The translations under genes were made by a program, and so were the position numbers. The notes beneath the pieces were generated by a model. It saw nothing but the letters and a program-made list of their open reading frames with translations. It made no database searches and was not told the DNA's origin. A stretch of DNA of 64,000 nt from Acetobacteraceae bacterium (GTDB lineage: Bacteria > Pseudomonadota > Alphaproteobacteria > Acetobacterales > Acetobacteraceae). Of the stretch, positions 15,740-22,951 are shown one piece after another (the first letter of the stretch is position 1; every line of letters begins with the position of its first letter). The DNA lies in the NCBI GenBank assembly GCA_025354865.1, contig JANXMB010000190.1, positions 1 through 64,000 on the forward strand, read 5' to 3'.

Positions 15740-16849
15740 TCAGTACACCACCACGCTGCGGATGGATTCGCCGCGGCGCATGAGGTCGAAGCCTTCGTTG
15801 ATCTGCTCAAACGGCAGGACATGGGTGATCAGGCTGTCGATGTCGATCTTCTTGTCCATGTACCAATCGACGATGCGGGGCACATCGGTGCGACCGCGAG
15901 CGCCGCCGAATGCGGTGCCCATCCAGGTCCGCCCGGTGACCAACTGGAACGGCCGGGTTGAGATTTCCTGCCCGGCGCCGGCCACGCCAATGATGACGGA
16001 CTTGCCCCAGCCGCGATGGGCGCATTCCAACGCTTGGCGCATGACCGTGGTATTGCCGATGCATTCGAAGCTGTAATCGGCGCCGCCCTTGGTCAGATCG
16101 ACGAGATAGGGCACCAGATCGCCCTCGACCTCGGCCGGGTTGACGAAATGGGTCATGCCGAATTTTTCCGCCATGGCTTTGCGCCCGGGATTGAGGTCCA
16201 CCCCGACGATCGTCTCGGCGCCGACCATGCGCAGCCCCTGCACGACGTTCAGCCCAATGCCGCCGAGGCCGAAGACAACGCAGCGCGACCCCGCTTCGAC
16301 TTTTGCGGTGTTGATCACCGCGCCGAGGCCGGTGGTGACGCCGCAGCCGATGTAGCAAACCTTCTCGAACGGCGCGTCTTCGCGAATTTTCGCCAGCGCG
16401 ATTTCCGGCAACACGGTGAAATTGGAGAACGTCGAGGTGCCCATATAGTGGTACACGGTGTCCTTGCCCGAGGAGAACCGGCTGGTCCCGTCCGGCATGA
16501 CCCCCCTGCCCTGGGTCGCCCGAATGGCAACGCAGAGATTGGTCCGCCGGCTCAGGCAGTATTCGCACTGACGGCATTCCGGCGTGTACAGCGGTATGAC
16601 GTGATCGCCTTTTTTGAGCGACGTCACATTCTTACCGACATCGACGACCACCCCGGCCCCTTCGTGCCCCAGCACCGAGGGAAAGAGCCCTTCGGGATCG
16701 CCGCCGGAGAGGGTGAATTCGTCGGTATGGCAGATCCCGGTGGCTTTGATTTCGACCAGAACCTCGCCTTCGCGCGGGCCATCGAGGTCGATGGTTTCGA
16801 GGCTCAGGAGCTTACCGGCCCCTCGGGCAACGGCGGCGCGTGTTTTCAT
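15740..16849 (-). CDS. frmA: S-(hydroxymethyl)glutathione dehydrogenase / class III alcohol dehydrogenase
   Basis: Oxidises S-hydroxymethylglutathione, formed from formaldehyde and glutathione, and also reduces S-nitrosoglutathione; NAD-dependent, cytoplasmic. It has 369 aa. Catalytic zinc ligands are Cys40 (GICHTD), His62-Glu63 (LGHEGAG) and Cys169 (YIGCGVTTG). Structural zinc ligands are Cys92, 95, 98 and 106. The cofactor site reads VFGLGGIGLNVVQG. GGARGRTDVPRIVDWYM is typical of class III enzymes. First gene of a three-gene operon. The intergenic region upstream holds the two sRNA genes. No glutathione-dependent formaldehyde lyase or FrmB is adjacent. Confidence 0.95.
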   Translation of the reverse strand: MKTRAAVARGAGKLLSLETIDLDGPREGEVLVEIKATGICHTDEFTLSGGDPEGLFPSVLGHEGAGVVVDVGKNVTSLKKGDHVIPLYTPECRQCEYCLSRRTNLCVAIRATQGRGVMPDGTSRFSSGKDTVYHYMGTSTFSNFTVLPEIALAKIREDAPFEKVCYIGCGVTTGLGAVINTAKVEAGSRCVVFGLGGIGLNVVQGLRMVGAETIVGVDLNPGRKAMAEKFGMTHFVNPAEVEGDLVPYLVDLTKGGADYSFECIGNTTVMRQALECAHRGWGKSVIIGVAGAGQEISTRPFQLVTGRTWMGTAFGGARGRTDVPRIVDWYMDKKIDIDSLITHVLPFEQINEGFDLMRRGESIRSVVVY

Positions 16850-16926
16850 GGAGGGGTCTCCGGCTTGCTGTTTCGGGCCGGAATGTGCGGGCAGTCGCGT
16901 TTGGGATCAAGCAGTCGCCGGCGGAC

Positions 16927-16960
16927 AAAAAAAGTGGCGGCGGCCCGAAGGCCAACCGCC
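16927..16960 (-). terminator. Intrinsic terminator of sRNA copy 2
   Basis: Read on the minus strand: GGCGGTTGGCC-TTCG-GGCCGCCGCC, then CA and seven T. It is a strong GC stem with a stabilising UUCG loop and a U tract. It ends the sRNA and lies about 78 bp upstream of the frmA start, which insulates frmA from read-through. Confidence 0.85.
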
Positions 16961-17012
16961 AAGTTTAGGGAGGAAACGTCCAAGAAAGCAGCGTGCCTAA
17001 GCAGCGCTGCTA
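16927..17012 (-). ncRNA. Predicted small RNA, copy 2, with anti-Shine-Dalgarno loop
   Basis: Predicted transcript of about 86 nt between the promoter at 17019-17047 and the T run at 16927-16933. Three stem-loops can be drawn. First, GCAGCG pairs with CGCTGC around CTGCTTAGGCA. Second, GTTT pairs with AAAC presenting the loop CCTCCCT (16963-16977), complementary to ribosome-binding sites. Third, a GC-rich terminator hairpin has a TTCG tetraloop. The design resembles alphaproteobacterial Hfq-type sRNAs with CCUCC loops; I do not assign an Rfam family. It is a near copy of the RNA at 17102-17187. Confidence 0.72.
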
Positions 17013-17018
17013 GAACGA

Positions 17019-17047
17019 TACTTAGTCCGTTGATCGTAGGTATGCAA
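17019..17047 (-). promoter_or_regulatory. Predicted promoter of sRNA copy 2
   Basis: On the minus strand, TTGCAT (17042-17047), 17 bp, TAAGTA (17019-17024). The -35 block sits inside a 16-bp segment, GCTTGCATACCTACGA, conserved almost exactly in the promoter of copy 1. Confidence 0.65.
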
Positions 17048-17101
17048 GCGAAATGTTGCACCGCACCAAAAATATTTTTGCAATATGCAAGGACTATAGG
17101 C

Positions 17102-17135
17102 AAAAAAAATGGCGGCGGCCCGAGGGCCAACCGCC
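17102..17135 (-). terminator. Intrinsic terminator of sRNA copy 1
   Basis: On the minus strand: GGCGGTTGGCC-CTCG-GGCCGCCGCC followed by A and eight T. It matches the terminator of copy 2 except in the loop. Confidence 0.85.
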
Positions 17136-17187
17136 AAGTTTAGGGAGGAAACGTCCAAGAAAGCAGCGCGCCTAAGCAGCGCCGCCG
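17102..17187 (-). ncRNA. Predicted small RNA, copy 1, with anti-Shine-Dalgarno loop
   Basis: About 86 nt, ending in the run of eight T (17102-17109 on the minus strand). The first stem-loop is GCGGCG/CGCTGC; compared with copy 2 one A-U pair has become G-U, so pairing is kept. The GTTT-CCTCCCT-AAAC hairpin is identical to copy 2 (17138-17152). The terminator loop is CTCG instead of TTCG with unchanged stems. The open frame that crosses this region on the plus strand has no ribosome-binding site and is better explained by RNA conservation. Confidence 0.72.
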
Positions 17188-17193
17188 AGAGGA

Positions 17194-17222
17194 AATTTAG
17201 TGCACCAATCATAGGTATGCAA
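17194..17222 (-). promoter_or_regulatory. Predicted promoter of sRNA copy 1
   Basis: On the minus strand, TTGCAT (17217-17222), 17 bp, TAAATT (17194-17199). The same spacing and the same GCTTGCATACCTA context occur in copy 2. Further upstream both copies share a GGTGC/GTGCAAC-rich stretch that could be a regulator site. Confidence 0.68.
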
Positions 17223-17244
17223 GCGATATTGTGCGTTGCACCAT

Positions 17245-18333
17245 TTATTTTTCTGCAACCGCCCCTTGTGCCATCGCAACACATTTCCGCATGACCGAAG
17301 GCAGCGCAGCCGAAGCGAGGTCGTCGATCGGAAGCCAAAGCCCCGCGCCCTGGGGCGCTGGAATCCCCGCGCCCTGGGGCGCTGGAATCCCCGCAGCGAA
17401 AACGTCGATATACAGTTCGAAATGGGTGAAGCCATGCCGGATCTGCCCGGCCCGACGCCAATTGGCGAGCGCGGGCGCATGATCCATCGACTCCGCATCG
17501 GTCCATTGTTCCGCTCGCCAGGCCGTCCCCGGCAACTCCATCATCCCGCCAAGCAGCCCCTTCGAGGGGCGTTGGCGCAGCAGCACACGCCCGACCGGAT
17601 CGGTCAGCCAAAAATGAACGCCATACCGCACCGGCCGCAGCTTTTTGCGCGCTTTCGTCGGCAGGCGCGCCGCGATCCCCGCGCGTCGCCCGGCGCACGC
17701 GTCCATCCACGGACAAACGCCGCACGCCGGAGAGGTCGGCGTACACACCGTCGCCCCCAAATCGAACAACGCCTGCGCAAAGTCGCTCGGTCGTGCCCGC
17801 GCATGCGGATCGCTGCCCAGCGCGTCCGCCCCAGCCCGCAACGCCGGTTTCGCCGCCGGCAATGCGGTCTCGATCGCGAACAAGCGGGCCGTCACCCGCT
17901 CCACATTGCCATCGACGGGCACCGTCGGCAGGCCGAACGCGATCGCACCGATCGCCGAGGCCGTATAAACCCCGATCCCCGGCAGCGCCCGCAAACCATC
18001 GAGATCGCGCGGAAATCCGCCTTGCGCCACAACCGCTTGCGCACAGGCATGCAGATTGCGCGCCCGCGCGTAGTATCCGAGCCCGGCCCAGGACGATAAA
18101 ACCGAGTCCAATTGGGCCTCGGCGAGGGCTTCGACCGTGGGAAAGCGACTTACGAAACGTTCATAGTAGGGTATGACAGCGGTGACGGTGGTCTGCTGTA
18201 ACATGATCTCGCTGAGCCAAACGCGATACGGATCCATCGTCAGACCCGGGTCCGCGCGCCATGGCATGCGACGACGATGGCGGTCGTACCAGCGCAACAG
18301 CGAATCGGCGGACGGAATGGCAATCGGGGACAC
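17245..18333 (-). CDS. mutY: A/G-specific adenine glycosylase
   Basis: Removes adenine mispaired with 8-oxoguanine; cytoplasmic DNA repair. It has 362 aa. Catalytic Glu42 lies in SEIMLQQT and Asp141 in VPVDGNVERV. The helix-hairpin-helix reads LPGIGVYTASAIGAIAFG. The 4Fe-4S ligands are C197, C204, C207 and C213 (C-x6-C-x2-C-x5-C). The C-terminal NUDIX-like 8-oxoG recognition domain contains GLLGGMMELPGTAW. An odd GIPAPQGA sequence repeated twice (17341-17388) interrupts this domain. Divergent from the dciA-like gene, with only 10 bp between starts. mutM at 36 kb belongs to the same GO repair system. Confidence 0.95.
   Translation of the reverse strand: MSPIAIPSADSLLRWYDRHRRRMPWRADPGLTMDPYRVWLSEIMLQQTTVTAVIPYYERFVSRFPTVEALAEAQLDSVLSSWAGLGYYARARNLHACAQAVVAQGGFPRDLDGLRALPGIGVYTASAIGAIAFGLPTVPVDGNVERVTARLFAIETALPAAKPALRAGADALGSDPHARARPSDFAQALFDLGATVCTPTSPACGVCPWMDACAGRRAGIAARLPTKARKKLRPVRYGVHFWLTDPVGRVLLRQRPSKGLLGGMMELPGTAWRAEQWTDAESMDHAPALANWRRAGQIRHGFTHFELYIDVFAAGIPAPQGAGIPAPQGAGLWLPIDDLASAALPSVMRKCVAMAQGAVAEK
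17341..17388. repeat. Tandem 24-bp duplication inside mutY
   Basis: The 24-bp unit CCCCGCGCCCTGGGGCGCTG plus GAAT occurs twice in a row (17341-17364, 17365-17388), followed by a partial third CCCCGC. It is in frame and adds GIPAPQGA repeats to the C-terminal domain of MutY, so it does not break the gene. It looks like slippage. Confidence 0.85.
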
Positions 18334-18343
18334 GCGGCAGGAT

Positions 18344-18826
18344 ATGGAAGACGAGGCCCGCCACGTCTACGGCCCTCGGCCTGTCGGCACCATGATCCCG
18401 TCCGTCACCCGCGCAGCATTCCGCAAGAAATCTCCCGCCGCGAGCCAGGTCATGGCCGACTGGGCGGCGATCGTCGGCCCCGAACTGGCCCGCGCGACGG
18501 AACCCAGGCGCCTGACGCGCGGCGTGCTGACGATCGGATGCGCTGGGCCGGTGGCGATGGAGCTACAATACCTGGTTGCCGAATTGCTCAATCGAATCAA
18601 CGCCCATGTGGGATCCTCGGTGGTATCCCAACTGAAATTCGTGCAGGTCTCGCTGGCATTCCCGGCACCAAGGGGACCTGCCGCCATCGCCCCCGCCGTG
18701 GTCGCAGCCGCCGAAGCAGCGGTCGCCGAGGTCCCAGATGGGGAACTGCGCGCCGCACTCGCCGCACTCGGTCGGGCGGTCCTGGCCGGGAAAGAGCGCT
18801 CGACAAGCCCCGGGGCAAGACGCTAA
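18344..18826 (+). CDS. DciA/DUF721 family protein
   Basis: A 160-aa protein of the DUF721 family. DciA members in other bacteria assist loading of the replicative helicase DnaB. The KH-like core is present: FRKKSPAASQVMADWAAIVGPELARATEPRRLTRGVLTIGCAGPVAMELQYL (in parts), with the conserved W..IVG and L.I.C....A.EL pattern. The order mutY (divergent)-DUF721-dsbA-like-smc is the usual alphaproteobacterial one. The start is the ATG at 18344; upstream in-frame starts would run into mutY. The C-terminus is alanine-rich and variable. Confidence 0.85.
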   Translation: MEDEARHVYGPRPVGTMIPSVTRAAFRKKSPAASQVMADWAAIVGPELARATEPRRLTRGVLTIGCAGPVAMELQYLVAELLNRINAHVGSSVVSQLKFVQVSLAFPAPRGPAAIAPAVVAAAEAAVAEVPDGELRAALAALGRAVLAGKERSTSPGARR

Positions 18827-18845
18827 AACACTATATATAGAGGTT

Positions 18846-19448
18846 ATGATGCTCGCTACTCGACGTTCCCTACTATCCCTGGTGGCCACCGGCACCGTCC
18901 TCGGCGCCCTGCCAGTGCGCGCCGAAGACCCGACACGCACCGAGCGTTTCGTCGGTAAGGCCGATGCCAAAATCACGGTGATCGAGTGTTTCTCGTTGAC
19001 CTGCTCGCACTGCGCCGCGTTTGCCAAGGAAACCTTGCCTCGGGTCAAGGCCGAACTGATCGAGACCGGCAAAATCCGTTACCGTTTCTACGATTTCCCG
19101 CTGAACGGCCTGGATTTCATCGCCTTCAAGGTCACCCGCTACCTGCCAGCCGCAAGCTACCTGCCCTTCGTCGAAGCGTTGCTCTCGACCCAGGACCGCT
19201 GGGCCTTCGGACGCAATATCGAACCGGTGGTGGAACTGTGGAAAATGGCGGCCCTCGCCGGCATGAGCCGCACCACCTTCGACAAGGCCGTCGCCGACGA
19301 GGGCCTGACGACCTGGATCGCCGAGCAGCAGGATGTCGCGAGCAAGCGCTGGAAGGTGAACTCTACCCCGACGTTCATCGTCGACGATGTCGTGCATGCC
19401 GGGGAAATGAACTTCGACGCCTTTCGTAAGCTCGTACCCGAAACCTGA
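18846..19448 (+). CDS. DsbA-like periplasmic thiol oxidoreductase
   Basis: A 200-aa protein with a signal peptide (RRSLLSLVATGTVLGALPVRA, cleavage near residue 27). The thioredoxin fold contains the redox pair CSHC in FSLTCSHCAAFAKETLP, and the cis-proline region reads NSTPTFIVDD. A helical insertion lies between, as in DsbA. It probably forms or isomerises disulfides in the periplasm. Two ATGs (18846, 18849) follow GAGG; either could be used. The AT-rich CACTATATATAG just upstream may contain the promoter -10. smc follows after 11 bp. Confidence 0.88.
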   Translation: MMLATRRSLLSLVATGTVLGALPVRAEDPTRTERFVGKADAKITVIECFSLTCSHCAAFAKETLPRVKAELIETGKIRYRFYDFPLNGLDFIAFKVTRYLPAASYLPFVEALLSTQDRWAFGRNIEPVVELWKMAALAGMSRTTFDKAVADEGLTTWIAEQQDVASKRWKVNSTPTFIVDDVVHAGEMNFDAFRKLVPET

Positions 19449-19459
19449 AGGAGTTCCGA

Positions 19460-22400
19460 TTGCCGGTCAGTTTTCGCCGCCTCAGTATCGCCGGGTTCAA
19501 GAGCTTCGCCGAGCCGACGACCGTCGAAATTCTGACTGGACTGACCGGGATCGTGGGTCCGAACGGCTGCGGTAAGTCCAATGTCGTGGAAGCCCTGCGC
19601 TGGGCCATGGGCGAAACCAGCGCGCGCAATCTGCGCGGCACCGAAATGGACGACGTCATCTTCGCCGGCACCACGGGACGGAAATCCCGCGACACGGCGG
19701 AAGTGACGCTGTTCCTGGAAGAAACCCTCGGCACCGCACCGCCCCCGTTCGGCGACCAGCCGGAATTGGCGATCAGCCGGCGATTGGAACGGGGCGGCGG
19801 GTCGTCCTACCGGGTCAACGGCAAGGACGCCCGCGCGCGCGACGTGCAAACCTTATTCGCCGACCTCGCTTCCGGCGCTCGGGCCTCCGCCATGGTCAGC
19901 CAGGGGCGCGTCGGGACGCTGGTCAGCGCCCGCCCTGAAGACCGCCGTATGGTGCTGGAAGAAGCCGCCGGCATCACCGGCCTGCACGCCCGTCGGAGGG
20001 AGGCGGAGCTTAAACTGCGTGCCGCCGAGACCAATCTGACCCGCGCCGACGACACCAGGGCGCAATTGGACCAACATCTTTCAGCGCTCAAGCGTCAGGC
20101 ACGTCAGGCCAATCGATTCCGCAATATCTCCGACCTCATCCGCCAAGCCGACGCCGAATTGCTGTCGATCCAGCGCGCCCGGACCGAAGCTGCTCGGAAT
20201 TTCGCCCGTGCTGCCCTGGATACCGCGCGTGCGGCGGCAATCCTGGCGACGCAGGCCGCCAGCGAAGCCGCCCGGCATGCGACCGAGGCCGCTGACACCC
20301 TGCCACCGCTGCGGGAAACCGAAGCCGACGCTCGCACCGCGCTGGAACGCCATCGCGTGGCGCAGGAGCAGATCGCGGCGGAGGAACAGCGCGCCCGCGC
20401 CGCTTTGGCAGACTCCGCCCGCCGCCTGAATCAGTTGCGGCAGGATCTGACCCATGCCGAGCAGTTCCAGCGCGATGCGGCGACGGCCGAGCAGCGGTTG
20501 ACAGCCGAGGATGGCGGTTTGGCGGCCCTCGGCGCCGGGCACGATGCCCGCATGCAGACGCTGGAAGCTGAGTCGCTCGCGACCGCCGAAGCCGTGCGCC
20601 TCGCCGAAACCGAGGCCAACCGCGCGACCGAAGCCGCCGCCGCCGCCAATGCCACCACCCAGGCCGCCGTCCAATTGTTGCAACAGGCCGAACAACGCGC
20701 GCGGCGGGCAAACGAGCAATTGGCCCGCATCCGCGAAGAACACGCCCGGTTGAGCGCGCAACAGATCGATCCCGCAGCCGTTGCCGCCGCCGAAAAAGAC
20801 GCCGCCGATACCGAAGCCGCCATCGGCGCCGCCCGCACCGCGCTCGAACACGCCGAGCAGGCTCGGTTATCCAGCGGCGCAGCGTTGCTCACAACGCGGG
20901 AGGCCCTTGCCGCCGCCGAGTCCGCGCGGTCCCGTCTGACGGCCGAATCCCAGGCGCTGGCCGAAGTGCTGGCGGTGAAGGATGGCGAGCGGTGGCCACC
21001 GATGGTGGACTCCCTGACCGTTCCGGCCGGGTTGGAAGCGGCCCTGGGTGCGGTCTTGGGGGAGGAACTGACGTCGGCGCTCAATCCCGGGGCGGCGCGG
21101 CATTGGCGAGAATTGCCGCCATTCGATCCGGTCCCGGCACTGCCTGCCGGAGCGACCGCGTTCAGCGGATTGGTGCAGGGGCCACCGGTCCTTCGTCGAT
21201 CGTTGTCGCAAATCGGTCTGGTCGATGACGACCAAATGGGCATGACACAACAGTCCGCCTTGGCACCGGGGCAAGTCCTGGTCTGCCGCGCCGGCGCGAT
21301 ATGGCGGTGGGACGGCTATACCATTCGCGCCGGCACCCCCACCGCTGCCGCTGTGCGCCTGCGCCAACGCAACCGGCTGGCGGAACTGCGGGCACAATTG
21401 GCGACAGCCGAGCAGACATCGGCCAGGGCGCGAGCGGCGCGAACGGCGGCCGAAGCCCAGTCCCGATCGGCCGACATCGCGGAAAATCAAGCGCGGCAAG
21501 CCCGCCGGGACGCCGAACAACGGTTGGAGCGGGCGCGCGCGTCGCTGGCAACGTTGCGCAATCAGGCGGCGACCGCTTCATCCCGCCTTGCTCTGGCGGA
21601 CGAACAAATCGGGCGGATTGCAGCCGAGCATACGGACGCAACCGCCGCCCTGGCGCAGGCGCGGGAAACCCACGCCGCGCTGCCCGATATCGGTGCACTG
21701 CGGGCCGGCGTCGATCGCGCCCGAGCAGCGTTGTCGACGGCCCGATCGGCGGAGGCGTCGGCGCGATCGGCGCGGGACAATGCGGTCCGCGAGCAGGCCG
21801 CCCGGGTCCAACGCCGCCGGGCGATCGAGGCGGAACGCAGTGGCTGGACGGAACGGGCGCGCGATGCCGGCGGCCGAGTCGCCGATCTGGCAGCGCGCCG
21901 GACACAGGCCGAAGCCGAACACGCCGCGTTGGAAGCGGCGCCTGCCCGCATAACCGCGCAACGGGCCGAGGCGCAGGAGGCGTTGCAGGAAGCCGAAGCC
22001 CGGCATCGGCGCGCTGCCGCTGCTTTGCACGCCGCCCAGACCCTCGCCGGCACCACCGATCGCGCTGCTCGGACTGCCGAGGCGGCATTGGCCTCGCAGC
22101 GTGAAAATGCGGTGCGCGCGGAAGGCGCCGTCGAACAGGCCGATCATGCCTGGGGCACCGTTGCGGAACGCATCCTGGAACGGCTGGGGGTCAACGCGGC
22201 GCTGCCCGAACCGCCTGCCGATCGAAGCGCTGAATCGGAAGATCGCATCCGCAAGCGGTTGGAAAAGCTCCAGAAAGAACGCGATGAGGTTGGGCCGGTC
22301 AATTTGCTGGCGGAGGTGGAGTCGGAGGCGATCGAGAAGCAGATCGACATCCTCGAAACCGAACGCAAGGAAATTCAAACCGCGATCGCCAAGCTGCGTG

Positions 22401-22930
22401 GGTCGATCGGGCATTTGAACCGGGAGGGCCGGGAGAAGCTGAACGCCGTGTTCCAGGAAGTCGATCGTAACTTCCAGCAATTGTTCAGCCGCATGTTCAA
22501 CGGCGGCCGAGCGCATTTGGCGTTGGTCGGATCGGACGATCCGCTGGAAGCGGGGTTGGAGATTTACGCCCAACCACCGGGCAAGAAATTGACTTCGCTG
22601 TCGTTGCTGTCGGGCGGCGAACAGGCGCTGACCGCGATGTCGCTGATCTTCGCTGTGTTCCGCTGCAACCCCGCCCCCGTCTGCGTGCTGGACGAGGTGG
22701 ATGCTCCGCTCGACGATGCGAACGTCGAACGGTTCTGCTTGTTGCTGGAAGATATGGTCCGCGAAACCGGCACCAAATTCCTTGTCGTAACGCATCATCC
22801 GATAACCATGGCGCGCATGGACCGGCTGTACGGGGTGACGATGCAGGAACGCGGCGTGTCCCGCTTGTTGTCGGTCGATCTGGCGCGCGCCACGGCGATG
22901 GTCGATCCGCCGAGGATGGCGGCCGAGTAG
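19460..22930 (+). CDS. smc: Chromosome segregation protein SMC
   Basis: A 1156-aa condensin ATPase. The N-terminal head has Walker A GPNGCGKSN at residues 33-41. A long coiled coil, rich in Ala, Arg and Glu, is interrupted by a hinge at about residues 505-640 (MVDSLTVPAGLEAALGAVLG). The second coiled coil leads to the C-terminal head with signature LSGGEQALTA at about 1050 and Walker B VCVLDEVDAPLDD with Asp1078. The start is a TTG with AAGGAG correctly placed; no ATG is available there. Acts with ScpA/ScpB, which are not in the window. Confidence 0.96.
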   Translation: MPVSFRRLSIAGFKSFAEPTTVEILTGLTGIVGPNGCGKSNVVEALRWAMGETSARNLRGTEMDDVIFAGTTGRKSRDTAEVTLFLEETLGTAPPPFGDQPELAISRRLERGGGSSYRVNGKDARARDVQTLFADLASGARASAMVSQGRVGTLVSARPEDRRMVLEEAAGITGLHARRREAELKLRAAETNLTRADDTRAQLDQHLSALKRQARQANRFRNISDLIRQADAELLSIQRARTEAARNFARAALDTARAAAILATQAASEAARHATEAADTLPPLRETEADARTALERHRVAQEQIAAEEQRARAALADSARRLNQLRQDLTHAEQFQRDAATAEQRLTAEDGGLAALGAGHDARMQTLEAESLATAEAVRLAETEANRATEAAAAANATTQAAVQLLQQAEQRARRANEQLARIREEHARLSAQQIDPAAVAAAEKDAADTEAAIGAARTALEHAEQARLSSGAALLTTREALAAAESARSRLTAESQALAEVLAVKDGERWPPMVDSLTVPAGLEAALGAVLGEELTSALNPGAARHWRELPPFDPVPALPAGATAFSGLVQGPPVLRRSLSQIGLVDDDQMGMTQQSALAPGQVLVCRAGAIWRWDGYTIRAGTPTAAAVRLRQRNRLAELRAQLATAEQTSARARAARTAAEAQSRSADIAENQARQARRDAEQRLERARASLATLRNQAATASSRLALADEQIGRIAAEHTDATAALAQARETHAALPDIGALRAGVDRARAALSTARSAEASARSARDNAVREQAARVQRRRAIEAERSGWTERARDAGGRVADLAARRTQAEAEHAALEAAPARITAQRAEAQEALQEAEARHRRAAAALHAAQTLAGTTDRAARTAEAALASQRENAVRAEGAVEQADHAWGTVAERILERLGVNAALPEPPADRSAESEDRIRKRLEKLQKERDEVGPVNLLAEVESEAIEKQIDILETERKEIQTAIAKLRGSIGHLNREGREKLNAVFQEVDRNFQQLFSRMFNGGRAHLALVGSDDPLEAGLEIYAQPPGKKLTSLSLLSGGEQALTAMSLIFAVFRCNPAPVCVLDEVDAPLDDANVERFCLLLEDMVRETGTKFLVVTHHPITMARMDRLYGVTMQERGVSRLLSVDLARATAMVDPPRMAAE

Positions 22931-22951
22931 CAACCGGCGGTATGCTGCGGC

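Noticed and set aside
17109-17294. Short plus-strand frame across sRNA copy 1
   Set aside because: A similar peptide can be read across copy 2, but the changes keep RNA stems and loops, there is no ribosome-binding site, and the promoters and terminators point to the minus strand.
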